NCBI GenBank assembly: GCA_947581755.1
Contig: CANPVN010000010.1
Location: 1-50,295 of the forward strand
Source of the DNA: an uncultured Clostridia bacterium
Lineage (GTDB): Bacteria > Bacillota > Clostridia > Christensenellales > Pumilibacteraceae
Direction: 5' to 3'
Length of the DNA stretch: 50,295 nucleotides
Below the pieces are notes generated by a model, which made no database searches, had not been told where the DNA came from, and saw nothing but the letters and a program-made list of their open reading frames with translations. Shown here piece by piece: positions 1 through 6,776 of the stretch. How positions within the stretch are numbered: position 1 is the first letter of the stretch; each line of letters begins with the position of its first letter. Made by a program: the position numbers and the translations under genes.

Positions 1-35
1 GCTCCTTTTTAACCGAAAAGATAAACTTTTCGGTT
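1..35. repeat. Truncated copy of hairpin-ended dispersed repeat
   Basis: The window opens inside a repeat seen complete at 11916-12016 and 13442-13543. Only its last part is present: a short lead and the closing hairpin with arms AACCGAAAAG (11-20) and CTTTTCGGTT (26-35). The sequence after it (TTTTTTATAAGGTCGGATTATT) also recurs after the copy near 12.0 kb. Confidence 0.7.
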
Positions 36-78
36 AGTTTTTTATAAGGTCGGATTATTATAACAATCCCTTCAGTCT

Positions 79-180
79 CGTCGCAATGCGTCCTTTTATA
101 TCGCTTTCACCGACAAGCGGCGAAAGGCTCCTTTTGCGGACGATTGCTCCTCTTTCGTCAAAAAGATGAACTTTTTGACG
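79..180. repeat. Hairpin-ended dispersed repeat, variant stem
   Basis: This is about 100 bp beginning CGTCGCAATGCGTCC, nearly identical to the copies at 11916 and 13442 up to GACGATTGCTCC. The closing hairpin differs: its arms are CGTCAAAAAG (156-165) and CTTTTTGACG (171-180) instead of AACCGAAAAG and CTTTTCGGTT. Stem length is kept while the stem sequence is replaced, which points to a conserved structure. Confidence 0.75.
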
Positions 181-267
181 AGGTAAAAAAGGTTAGATTG
201 ATTGGCAACAGCTTCCCTTGCTAAGGGCAGCCCCTTCGGGGATAGGGATTATCGATTTTCACCGCTG

Positions 268-357
268 CGTTACGAAAAAACGCAAAAATTGAGAATTTTC
301 GTAACGGGAGAGGCGTTGCGTTACGAAAAAATGCAAAAATGGGGGATTTGCGAAACG
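268..357. repeat. Two tandem hairpin repeats (CGTTACGAAAA units)
   Basis: The first unit has perfect 11-bp arms CGTTACGAAAA (268-278) and TTTTCGTAACG (296-306). A second, imperfect unit starts with CGTTACGAAAA again at 319 and ends near 357. A small reading frame across it (202-390) is repeat-derived and is not called as a gene. No promoter or gene is recognised between 181 and 423. Confidence 0.6.
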
Positions 358-423
358 GAAAAGGCGGAAAGAGAAGGGGATTGGGTTTAGCCCGGGGAAA
401 AAGAGGCAATAATCATAAATGTT

Positions 424-879
424 ATGATTAATGAACTCGGAAAAAAACTTAAGGGCAGAACGCCCGTCATTTTGTGTATCGGCAGCGATAAGTTTATCTT
501 TGACGCGCTCGGGGCTATCGTGGGGCAACTTCTCGTTGCGGCGAATGTGAAAGCCTATGTATACGGGACTCTCGACAAGCCCGTCAACGCGCTCAATCTG
601 GAACGCGTCTATTCCTTTATCCGAAAAAAACATTTCGGGTCTCCCGTGCTTGCGGTCGACAGTTGCATCGGCGACGAGGTCGGAAAAATCTCGGTGAGCG
701 GCGCGATCCGTCCCGCCTCGGCGCGCGGTGTTGACTTGGGCGCAGTGGGAGACGCAAGCATCATCGCCGTCACAAGCCCTTCTATGGACAAATCGGTACC
801 TCTCGGTTCCGTCTACAAACTCGCCGTGCAAATAAGCCGCATGATATACCGATATTGCGGCTCGGCTCTCCGCGCCTGA
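424..879 (+). CDS. yyaC: YyaC-family sporulation protein (DUF1256)
   Basis: This 151-residue protein matches the YyaC family, which is related to the spore germination protease and made during sporulation. The family signatures are visible: CIGSDKFIFDALGAIVGQ near residues 18-35, YGTLDKPVNALNL near 47-59, and VDSCIG near 78-83 followed by a glycine-rich region. Length is slightly below the usual 170-200 residues. The ATG at 424 is used, although the upstream purine stretch (AAAAAGAGG, ending about 20 nt away) is a poor ribosome binding site. No operon partner is visible. It stands alone between palindromic repeats and a convergent ABC exporter. The family call is firm, but the exact molecular role in spores is not well established. 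Confidence 0.85.
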   Translation: MINELGKKLKGRTPVILCIGSDKFIFDALGAIVGQLLVAANVKAYVYGTLDKPVNALNLERVYSFIRKKHFGSPVLAVDSCIGDEVGKISVSGAIRPASARGVDLGAVGDASIIAVTSPSMDKSVPLGSVYKLAVQISRMIYRYCGSALRA

Positions 880-1088
880 CGCTCCCCCCTTTTTTTTTCC
901 TTGCCCGTTTTTACAGCCCCGTCCTCGCAAAAAGAGGACTTTTATGTCGCCGAAAACGAGAGAAAAAAGTCGGTTTGGGTGTGGGAAAAGCAAATATGCG
1001 GTTTTTTTCGCCGACGGGGTTATTTCGGAAGTCTTTTTTCGCCGACGGCTTTTCTGTTTTTTCCGAACGGGATTTATTTCGCAAGCCG
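880..1088. other. Convergent intergenic region with short TTTTTTCGCCGACGG repeats
   Basis: Between the convergent yyaC and ABC permease genes the 15-mer TTTTTTCGCCGACGG occurs at 1003-1017 and 1034-1048, with a shorter variant at 1092-1104 that reaches into the permease 3' end. Overlapping frames here are low-complexity and not called. No convincing terminator hairpin is visible; a T run at 889-899 could end yyaC transcription. Confidence 0.45.
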
Positions 1089-2051
1089 TTATTTTTTCCG
1101 ACGGCTCTGTTTTTTGGAACGGGGTTTATGTTTCGAGAGGAGAGCGGCGACTGCGAGCAGGAGTAAAAACAGCGCGACGCACGAGAGGGATATTATCAGA
1201 TAGCAAGCCCATATAGGTATATCGGTACCGAACGCGCTCATTTGCCCGTCGAAAGCCTTGTTGAGAGAGGAGACTATTTCCGCGGGGATATGTTCGACTT
1301 CTTCGAGGTGTCGGAGTATTCCTCTCATATAATATTTTCGGATAAGCACGGTGCCGTAGGTGCCGGGGAGCAGACTAACGAAGTTTTTCATGCCCGCTCC
1401 GAACTGCGAGATTGGCATATACGCTCCGCTTATGAAGCCGTACAGAGCCGAGACGCAGGAACTTATTCCCGACAGCGCGCCTTGCGAGGAGATAAACATT
1501 CCCGCGAGAGAGGCGAGCAGACTGCCGAAAGCCGACATTATCATCGTCGAAAGCAGCAGCATGACTATATCGCCAAAGCTGAGATAAAAGCCGACTATCG
1601 CAAGGTAGACGAAACTCACGAGCATGACTGTAAGGCAAATCAACAGCGTCGTCAAAAAGTCGGAAATCACATAACTTGCGAGCAATGTAGGACGTTTTAC
1701 GGGAGTAATGGAAAAGTCGGTGAACGACTTGTTTATCTTGTCAAGCACGTGAATGTTGGAGCAGAACGCCACGGTGACGGTACTTACCGAGATTATCGAG
1801 GAGAACAGCCAACCGCCGCTGAATGCGTTTATGAGTTTCTTGCTTATTTCCATTCCTTGCGGCAACGAATCTATTATGGTATCGTCGTACACGTCCTTCA
1901 AAAACGTCAAAAAGAGTATGACGAGAATCAACGGTGTTATCAACGAGACGAAAAACGTCATCTTGTCCTTGAAATATATCTTTATGTTTCGCGAGACGAG
2001 GGAACGCAATTTATAAAATTCCGCTCTTGCTTTGTATAAATTACTACTCAT
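1089..2051 (-). CDS. ABC-2 type transporter permease
   Basis: This 320-residue integral membrane protein has the layout of an ABC-2 exporter permease: a basic N-terminus, one early membrane segment (about residues 29-50), a long extracytoplasmic loop, then a run of five hydrophobic segments. The C-terminus is lysine/arginine-rich. The start at 2051 overlaps the 3' end of the ATPase gene by 4 bp (ATGA type), with GGAG about 9 nt upstream. The two genes therefore form a translationally coupled exporter, probably for a drug, lipid or peptide. Nothing in the sequence fixes the substrate. Confidence 0.85.
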   Translation of the reverse strand: MSSNLYKARAEFYKLRSLVSRNIKIYFKDKMTFFVSLITPLILVILFLTFLKDVYDDTIIDSLPQGMEISKKLINAFSGGWLFSSIISVSTVTVAFCSNIHVLDKINKSFTDFSITPVKRPTLLASYVISDFLTTLLICLTVMLVSFVYLAIVGFYLSFGDIVMLLLSTMIMSAFGSLLASLAGMFISSQGALSGISSCVSALYGFISGAYMPISQFGAGMKNFVSLLPGTYGTVLIRKYYMRGILRHLEEVEHIPAEIVSSLNKAFDGQMSAFGTDIPIWACYLIISLSCVALFLLLLAVAALLSKHKPRSKKQSRRKK

Positions 2052-2974
2052 GCCGTCAAATTCTCCTTTAACGATTTTCCCGTGACGTTGACGAACACGC
2101 TGTCGAGATTGCCCTTTATTACCTCGAAGTCGAAGATAAAGTCGGAATATTTCATCAACAGAGTTTTCGCCTCTTCTGTGTCGGAGAGTTTTATCTCCAA
2201 ACCGCTGTTTCCCTTTACATATTGTACGCCGTCGGCTTGGAGTATGGCGGGAAACTCCGTTTTGAAGGCGTAAATCCTCATCATATCGTCGGCAAAATCA
2301 TTCTTGAGATTTACGGGCGTGTCATGCGCGACTATCTTGCCCGCGTCGATTACGACTATTTCGTCGGCTTCGTCCGCCTCTTCCATATAGTGAGTCGTCA
2401 GTATTATCGTCAGCCCTCGTTTTCGACGCAACTCCGCCAAAAGCCGCCATACCAAAATTCTCGTCTTTGGGTCGAGTCCCGTCGTCGGCTCGTCGAGAAT
2501 GAGTATTTCGGGCTTGTGGATAAGGGCGCGGGCGATGTCCATCCTTCTCTTTTGCCCGCCGCTCAACTTTACGAGAGGTCTGCGCAGTATATCGGCAAGT
2601 TCCAGACTCTCGGACAACTCGTACAGATTGTCCTCGAACTCTCTGCCCGTTATGCCGTACATCGCGGCGCGAGTCCTTAAATTGTCAATGCCGCTGAGAC
2701 GAGAGTCCAATACCGAGTTTTGAAAAACCACCCCCAACAGAGGCTTTATTGCCTCGCGCTCCTTGTCGGTGTCTATGCCGCATACGTATATCTTGCCGTC
2801 GTCCTTTTCCGCTATGCCGCAAAGTATGTTTATCGTCGTACTCTTGCCCGCTCCGTTAAGTCCCAAAAAAGCAAACAATTCTCCCCTTCGGACGGAAAAA
2901 CTTATGTCGTCCACCGCCTTGACCTCTTTGTAGTACTTCTTCAAATGCTCTATGCTTATTACTTTGTCGTACAT
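2048..2974 (-). CDS. ABC transporter ATP-binding protein
   Basis: The nucleotide-binding subunit of the exporter, about 308 residues. Visible motifs are Walker A GLNGAGKST (about residue 38), signature LSGGQKRR, Walker B ILILDEPTTGLD, and the switch histidine in ILTTHYMEE. The long C-terminal extension is usual for CcmA/drug-resistance type ATPases that pair with ABC-2 permeases. I start at 2974 because GAAAGGG lies 8 nt upstream. An in-frame ATG at 2995 would overlap the AbrB gene slightly and is the alternative. It lies directly after the AbrB-type regulator and before the permease, all on the minus strand, so one operon is likely. Confidence 0.9.
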   Translation of the reverse strand: MYDKVISIEHLKKYYKEVKAVDDISFSVRRGELFAFLGLNGAGKSTTINILCGIAEKDDGKIYVCGIDTDKEREAIKPLLGVVFQNSVLDSRLSGIDNLRTRAAMYGITGREFEDNLYELSESLELADILRRPLVKLSGGQKRRMDIARALIHKPEILILDEPTTGLDPKTRILVWRLLAELRRKRGLTIILTTHYMEEADEADEIVVIDAGKIVAHDTPVNLKNDFADDMMRIYAFKTEFPAILQADGVQYVKGNSGLEIKLSDTEEAKTLLMKYSDFIFDFEVIKGNLDSVFVNVTGKSLKENLTA

Positions 2975-2987
2975 TCTTATAACCCTT

Positions 2988-3248
2988 TCAGTCATTGCCG
3001 CCGCCTTTATCTCCGTTATCGTCGTCGCCGTTGCCGTCGCTCTTGCTCGCAATCTTTACCGCGTTGAAGAACGCCTCGAGATAAGAATAGGGCTGTAACG
3101 CTATGCCTTGCCCCTTGTCCGCCATAAGCACCAACGAGTCTCCGCACGCAAGCCCGAACATCTCCCGCACTTCTTTGGGAATCACTATCTGCCCCTTGGG
3201 CCCTATCTTTACCGTCTGCAAAAATTTTCCTTCGGGAAAGTTTTCCAT
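2988..3248 (-). CDS. AbrB/SpoVT-type transcriptional regulator
   Basis: An 86-residue protein with a swapped-hairpin AbrB DNA-binding domain: GPKGQIVIPKEVREMFGL at about residues 17-34, followed by a short beta region and a low-complexity Asp/Gly/Asn tail. It is the first gene of a minus-strand unit with the ABC exporter and probably regulates that unit and itself. The ATG at 3248 has GGAG 13 nt upstream, rather far. The acidic tail is encoded by a GAC/GGC-rich stretch and ends just before the ATPase gene. Confidence 0.85.
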   Translation of the reverse strand: MENFPEGKFLQTVKIGPKGQIVIPKEVREMFGLACGDSLVLMADKGQGIALQPYSYLEAFFNAVKIASKSDGNGDDDNGDKGGGND

Positions 3249-3267
3249 CGCCGTTTTCTTGCTCCTT

Positions 3268-3294
3268 TATTATACAAGTAATACTTTTCTTACA
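3268..3294 (-). promoter_or_regulatory. Possible promoter for the AbrB-ABC operon
   Basis: On the minus strand TTGTAA is followed by 15 bases and TATAAT, about 25 bp upstream of the AbrB start. The short spacing makes this a moderate candidate. It faces the ald promoter in the same intergenic region. Confidence 0.4.
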
Positions 3295-3407
3295 ATTCGG
3301 CATAAGTATAATCTCTCTTGATGTTCTTGTCAAGCGTTTTACGGGGGCTTTGGGCAAAATAAATATAATTCGATGAAAAAAAAGCTTAAAAACCGCTTGA
3401 GAATTGT

Positions 3408-3435
3408 TTACTTTTGAAAATTATAGTGCTAAAAT
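3408..3435 (+). promoter_or_regulatory. Candidate ald promoter with extended -10
   Basis: TTTACT (3408-3413), 16 bases, then TAAAAT (3430-3435) preceded by TG at the extended -10 position. It lies 39 bp upstream of the ald start. AAGGAG around 3460 gives a strong ribosome binding site. Confidence 0.45.
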
Positions 3436-3474
3436 ACAGTTATCCATATTTTTAATTTAAGGAGATAATTCACA

Positions 3475-4620
3475 ATGAAAATCGGTGTACCTATCGAAAT
3501 TAAAAAGCAAGAATACCGTGTCGGTCTTGCTCCTCATCATGCTGCCGCTTACGTAAAAGCAGGCCATGAAGTTTATATCCAGGACGGAGCAGGCGAAGGC
3601 TCCGGCTATACAAACGAAGAATATATCAAAGTCGGCTGCAAAATTCTTCCCAAAATCGAAGATATTTACAACATCGCCGATATGATTATCAAAGTAAAGG
3701 AACCCATCGAACATGGCACCAAGCCCGAATACGAAGGCGTTTCGGAATACAAACTCATGAAAAAAGGTCAAATCCTTTTCACCTATTTCCACCTTGCCGC
3801 AGATCGCGCTTTGACGGACGCAGTTTTGGCAAAAGAAGTCGTCGCTATCGCTTACGAGACTATAAGAGACCGCAACGGTCAACTCCCTTGCCTTAAACCC
3901 ATGAGCGAAATCGCAGGCCGTCTTTCCATTCAGGAAGGCGCTAAGTACCTCGAACGTCCCTTCGGCGGAAGAGGCGTGCTCCTCGGCGGCGTTACAGGCG
4001 TTTTGCCCGCTAACGTTCTTGTCCTCGGCGGCGCGGGAACCGTCGGCCGTAACGCTGTTGCAATGGCTGTAGGTCTCCATGCAAACGTTACCGCTGTAGA
4101 TGTAAACCTCAACGCTTTGTTCGATATGGACGCTCATTATGCAGGCAGAGTCAATACCCTTTACAGCACAGAGGCTGCTGTCGCAGAACAGATCGCAAAA
4201 GCCGACCTCGTTATCGGCGCGACCCTCATCCCCGGCGCTGCTACCCCTCAACTTATCCTCAAAGAGCATATCCCCATGATGAAGAAAGGCGCTGTCATCG
4301 TCGACGTCGCTATCGACCAGGGCGGTACTTGCCAGACTTCTCATGTCACATATCATGATAACCCCGTATTCGTTGAACAGGGAGTCGTTCACTACTGCGT
4401 AGGCAATATGCCCGGCGCCGTTCCTTATACCTCGACCCTCGCGCTCAACAACGCTACCTTGAAGTACGGCCTCGCTATCGCAGGCAAGGGTTACAGAGAA
4501 GCCCTTAAAGCAGATCAGGGTCTCGCGCTCGGTCTTAACGCTCACCTCGGAACGCTTACTTGCAAACCCGTCGGCGAACTCTACAACATCCCTACAAAAG
4601 ATCCTATCAGCGTTCTTTAA
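3475..4620 (+). CDS. ald: Alanine dehydrogenase
   Basis: A 381-residue NAD-dependent L-alanine dehydrogenase, interconverting L-alanine and pyruvate plus ammonia. The N-terminus MKIGVPIEIKKQEYRVGL is typical of the family, and FTYFHLAA and KPMSEIAGRLS mark the substrate side. The Rossmann fold glycine motif LGGAGTVG lies at about residues 183-190, followed by VDVAIDQGG and the C-terminal NGQALLTG-like region. The length is close to the usual 370-380. AAGGAG sits 10 nt before the ATG. Codon choice differs from its neighbours (more GCT/GCA and fewer GCG alanine codons), as expected for a highly expressed gene. It has its own promoter and an intrinsic terminator, so it is monocistronic. Confidence 0.95.
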   Translation: MKIGVPIEIKKQEYRVGLAPHHAAAYVKAGHEVYIQDGAGEGSGYTNEEYIKVGCKILPKIEDIYNIADMIIKVKEPIEHGTKPEYEGVSEYKLMKKGQILFTYFHLAADRALTDAVLAKEVVAIAYETIRDRNGQLPCLKPMSEIAGRLSIQEGAKYLERPFGGRGVLLGGVTGVLPANVLVLGGAGTVGRNAVAMAVGLHANVTAVDVNLNALFDMDAHYAGRVNTLYSTEAAVAEQIAKADLVIGATLIPGAATPQLILKEHIPMMKKGAVIVDVAIDQGGTCQTSHVTYHDNPVFVEQGVVHYCVGNMPGAVPYTSTLALNNATLKYGLAIAGKGYREALKADQGLALGLNAHLGTLTCKPVGELYNIPTKDPISVL

Positions 4621-4675
4621 TTTATTTCCGAGAAAACAATGCGCTAAAGTGCGTTGTACCTCCTTTTACACTCTT

Positions 4676-4717
4676 AAAGAAAAGGCAAACGAATATCCTT
4701 CGTCTGCCTTTTCTTTT
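4676..4717 (+). terminator. Intrinsic terminator after ald
   Basis: Arms AAAAGGCAAACGAA and TTCGTCTGCCTTTT pair around a 5-nt loop and run into TTCTTTTT, about 60 bp after the ald stop. Confidence 0.85.
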
Positions 4718-4977
4718 TACCCCCGTAATGTAAACCTCTCTCCGAGCCGTTGTGCGAAACAGAGAAAATTGGCGGCAGCGGTGGGGGAATAATTGGCGGC
4801 AGCGGTGGGGAAGCGGGCGGAGAGGGCGGGCGGAAGTTTGAAAATTTTTTCAAAACATAAAAAAATGCCTCGAAATTGGCAAAACGATAGAATTTTCACA
4901 ATACAGACGCTTTCACAGAGGATTATATGCTAATTAAAAGTAAAATGAATTGAAATAATTTTTTTTATGAAAAACTA
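4718..4977. other. Gene-free stretch with a short direct repeat
   Basis: No gene is supported. The unit ATTGGCGGCAGCGGTGGGG occurs twice around 4768-4812, and the rest is AT-rich sequence leading to the promoter at 4978. Confidence 0.5.
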
Positions 4978-5006
4978 TTGACAAGAACAAAACGATGTGG
5001 TAATAT
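4978..5006 (+). promoter_or_regulatory. Strong promoter for a small RNA
   Basis: A consensus TTGACA (4978-4983), exactly 17 bases, then TAATAT (5001-5006). The next open gene is more than 200 bp away, and a terminator lies only about 75-100 bp downstream. Confidence 0.75.
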
Positions 5007-5012
5007 ATATAT

Positions 5013-5108
5013 GAAAGACGGATTTTTTCATTTATCCCTCTATACCGCATTTTGCGTTTTGCGGTTACCTCTTTAAAACGACGCTTTTATCGGGAGCGTC
5101 GTTTTTTC
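5013..5108 (+). ncRNA. Candidate small RNA of about 95 nt
   Basis: The predicted transcript starts about 7 nt after the -10 box. It contains a hairpin with arms ACCGCA (5044-5049) and TGCGGT (5060-5065). It ends with a textbook terminator, arms AACGACGCT (5077-5085) and AGCGTCGTT (5095-5103) followed by a T run. The MATE gene downstream has its own consensus promoter after this terminator, so the unit looks free-standing and not an attenuator. I do not recognise the RNA family. It lacks the SRP Alu/GGAA-loop features and is too short for 6S or tmRNA. Confidence 0.55.
5077..5107 (+). terminator. Intrinsic terminator of the small RNA
   Basis: A nine-base-pair perfect stem (AACGACGCT and AGCGTCGTT) with a 9-nt loop, followed by six T residues. 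Confidence 0.85.
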
Positions 5109-5132
5109 ATTGTGTGGAATAGCGTTAAAAAG

Positions 5133-5162
5133 TTGACCCGAGAGCGGGGGATATAGTATAAT
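5133..5162 (+). promoter_or_regulatory. MATE gene promoter
   Basis: TTGACC (5133-5138), 18 bases, then TATAAT (5157-5162). It is located 60 bp upstream of the MATE start codon. Confidence 0.75.
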
Positions 5163-5221
5163 CATAATCTACCGTAATTTTTTTAATGACAACGGCATAT
5201 TTTTTTTCGGAGTGACTGACT

Positions 5222-6589
5222 ATGCAGAGTTCCGCCAAAGAGTTTTTGAAGAAGATAATTCCGCTTTCGCTGCCCATAGCGTTGCAGAATCTTGTCGTAT
5301 CCATTCTTAATATTTTCGATCAGATGATGGTGGGCTGGCTGCCCGGCGGCGTTGCGGATAATTGTCTCGCGGCGGTTTTGCTTGCCAATCAGATAGTTTT
5401 TATATTTCAGGAGTTGTTGTTTGCGGCGTGCGGGACTTGCATTGTTTTCATTTCTCAATACGTCGCCAACGGAAAGGAGAAGGACATTCCCAAACGAGTG
5501 GGCTTCCTGTTTTGTTTCAATGTCTCGATCGCGATAGTCATGACCGTGCTTTGCGGAGCCTTCCCGCAAGTGTGTATCGGGCTCTTCAATCCCGACGAGG
5601 CTTATCGCGATATTGCCGTCGAATTCTTGGGGACGGTGGCGTTCAGTTTCATTCCCATGGCTGTCACTTTGACCTTTACCTTCTCGATGAGGGCGATAAA
5701 ACGAATGAAAGTAGGACTTACCGCCAATATCACCGCGGTGCTTCTGAATATAGCCTTCAATTATTGGTTCATGTTCGGCGGGCTCGGAGTCCCCGCTATG
5801 GGACTTATCGGCGCGGCGTACGGCACGATCATCTCGAGAACGGCGGAAATGCTCATCGCAATCGGCGGTATGCTCATCTTCCGCTATCCGATAATCGCAT
5901 CTCCCAAAAAAATGTTCGCTTTCGGAGACGGTTTCTTCAAAAAGTTTATCCGCCTCTTTATCCCCATCCTTTGTAACGAGTTGTTTTGGGTGCTCTCGGG
6001 TACGGTCTATCTCTACGTTTACGACAAAATCCCCGACAGCGAAGTCGCCCTCGCCGCCGTCAATATCGCAAAATGCGTGGACAATATCGTCTCCGTCGCT
6101 ATGATAGGTCTCGGCAGCGCGGTCGGTATCCTCATCGGCAACCAAATCGGCGCGGGAGATTACGAAACCGCCAAAGACTATGCCCGAAAATCCATACTCT
6201 TTTCACTCGTCCTCGGCTTTGTCATGTGCGCGCTAACCGCTGCCGCCGCCTTCGTCGCTCCGCTCTTCTTTACCAAAGTCTCTCATAAAGCCCGTACCAC
6301 CGCAACCTATCTCTTGCTGCTCTACGCCCTCTCGGCAATCATCCGTACCCTCGTTTTCGACTACGTCATAGGTATCTTACGCGCAGGCGGAGATACTACC
6401 TTCTGTATGGTGGGCGAAACCCTCGCCGTTTGGCTCGTCTCCGTGCCGCTCGTGCTCCTGGGCGGACTCGTCCTCAAATGGAATATATATGCGCTCTATG
6501 CGCTGGGCTGTGTGTGCGAAATAATTAAATTGATAATTTTCCACATAAGAGTAGTCAGGGGAAAATGGATCAAGGCAATCGATAAATAA
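5222..6589 (+). CDS. MATE family multidrug efflux transporter
   Basis: A 455-residue membrane protein with about twelve hydrophobic segments in two homologous halves, the layout of cation-coupled MATE exporters. The N-terminus IIPLSLPIALQNLVVSILNIFDQMMVGWL carries the family's P-x-x-x-x-N-L...D..MVG pattern. The second half starts near residue 240 with FIPILCNELFW. It belongs to the Gram-positive/DinF-like side of the family; the exported substrate cannot be read from sequence. GGAG lies 10 nt before the ATG. It has its own promoter and no operon partner, and a palindromic repeat region follows it. Confidence 0.9.
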   Translation: MQSSAKEFLKKIIPLSLPIALQNLVVSILNIFDQMMVGWLPGGVADNCLAAVLLANQIVFIFQELLFAACGTCIVFISQYVANGKEKDIPKRVGFLFCFNVSIAIVMTVLCGAFPQVCIGLFNPDEAYRDIAVEFLGTVAFSFIPMAVTLTFTFSMRAIKRMKVGLTANITAVLLNIAFNYWFMFGGLGVPAMGLIGAAYGTIISRTAEMLIAIGGMLIFRYPIIASPKKMFAFGDGFFKKFIRLFIPILCNELFWVLSGTVYLYVYDKIPDSEVALAAVNIAKCVDNIVSVAMIGLGSAVGILIGNQIGAGDYETAKDYARKSILFSLVLGFVMCALTAAAAFVAPLFFTKVSHKARTTATYLLLLYALSAIIRTLVFDYVIGILRAGGDTTFCMVGETLAVWLVSVPLVLLGGLVLKWNIYALYALGCVCEIIKLIIFHIRVVRGKWIKAIDK

Positions 6590-6776
6590 ATTATATCTTC
6601 TTGCAGCAGCGGCAGCGGCGGGGCAGCCCCCGCGGGCACAGTCGCGATTTACTTGATTGTTGAATCAAAGTTGGTTTCCGCGGGCGGGGGACAGTGCGAA
6701 TAACAAATCCCCTCAGTCTGCAAAGCAGACAGCTCCCTTTGGTTGAAATGCGCCGCTTAAGAGTGGAAAAAATTAT
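6590..6776. repeat. Dispersed intergenic repeat between convergent genes
   Basis: A CGATTTACTTGATT...CCGCG core (about 6648-6683) is related to the pair at 11675-11884. AAATCCCCTCAGTCTGCAAAGCAGACAG (about 6704-6732) forms a hairpin of the TCCCCTCAG/AGCTCCCTTT type that also occurs at 13573. No terminator with a clear T run is visible for either the MATE gene or glmS. Confidence 0.55.

Noticed and set aside
202..390. Small protein in the CGTTACGAAAA repeat region
   Set aside because: The frame is read through tandem hairpin repeats, gives repetitive RYEK-type sequence and lacks a ribosome binding site.
1003..1104. TTTTTTCGCCGACGG repeats as a terminator of the ABC operon
   Set aside because: On the minus strand no stem followed by a T run forms; they are noted only as short repeats.
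3457..4545. A 362-codon open frame antisense to ald
   Set aside because: It mirrors the codon pattern of a clear enzyme gene on the other strand; no ribosome binding site and no recognisable motifs.
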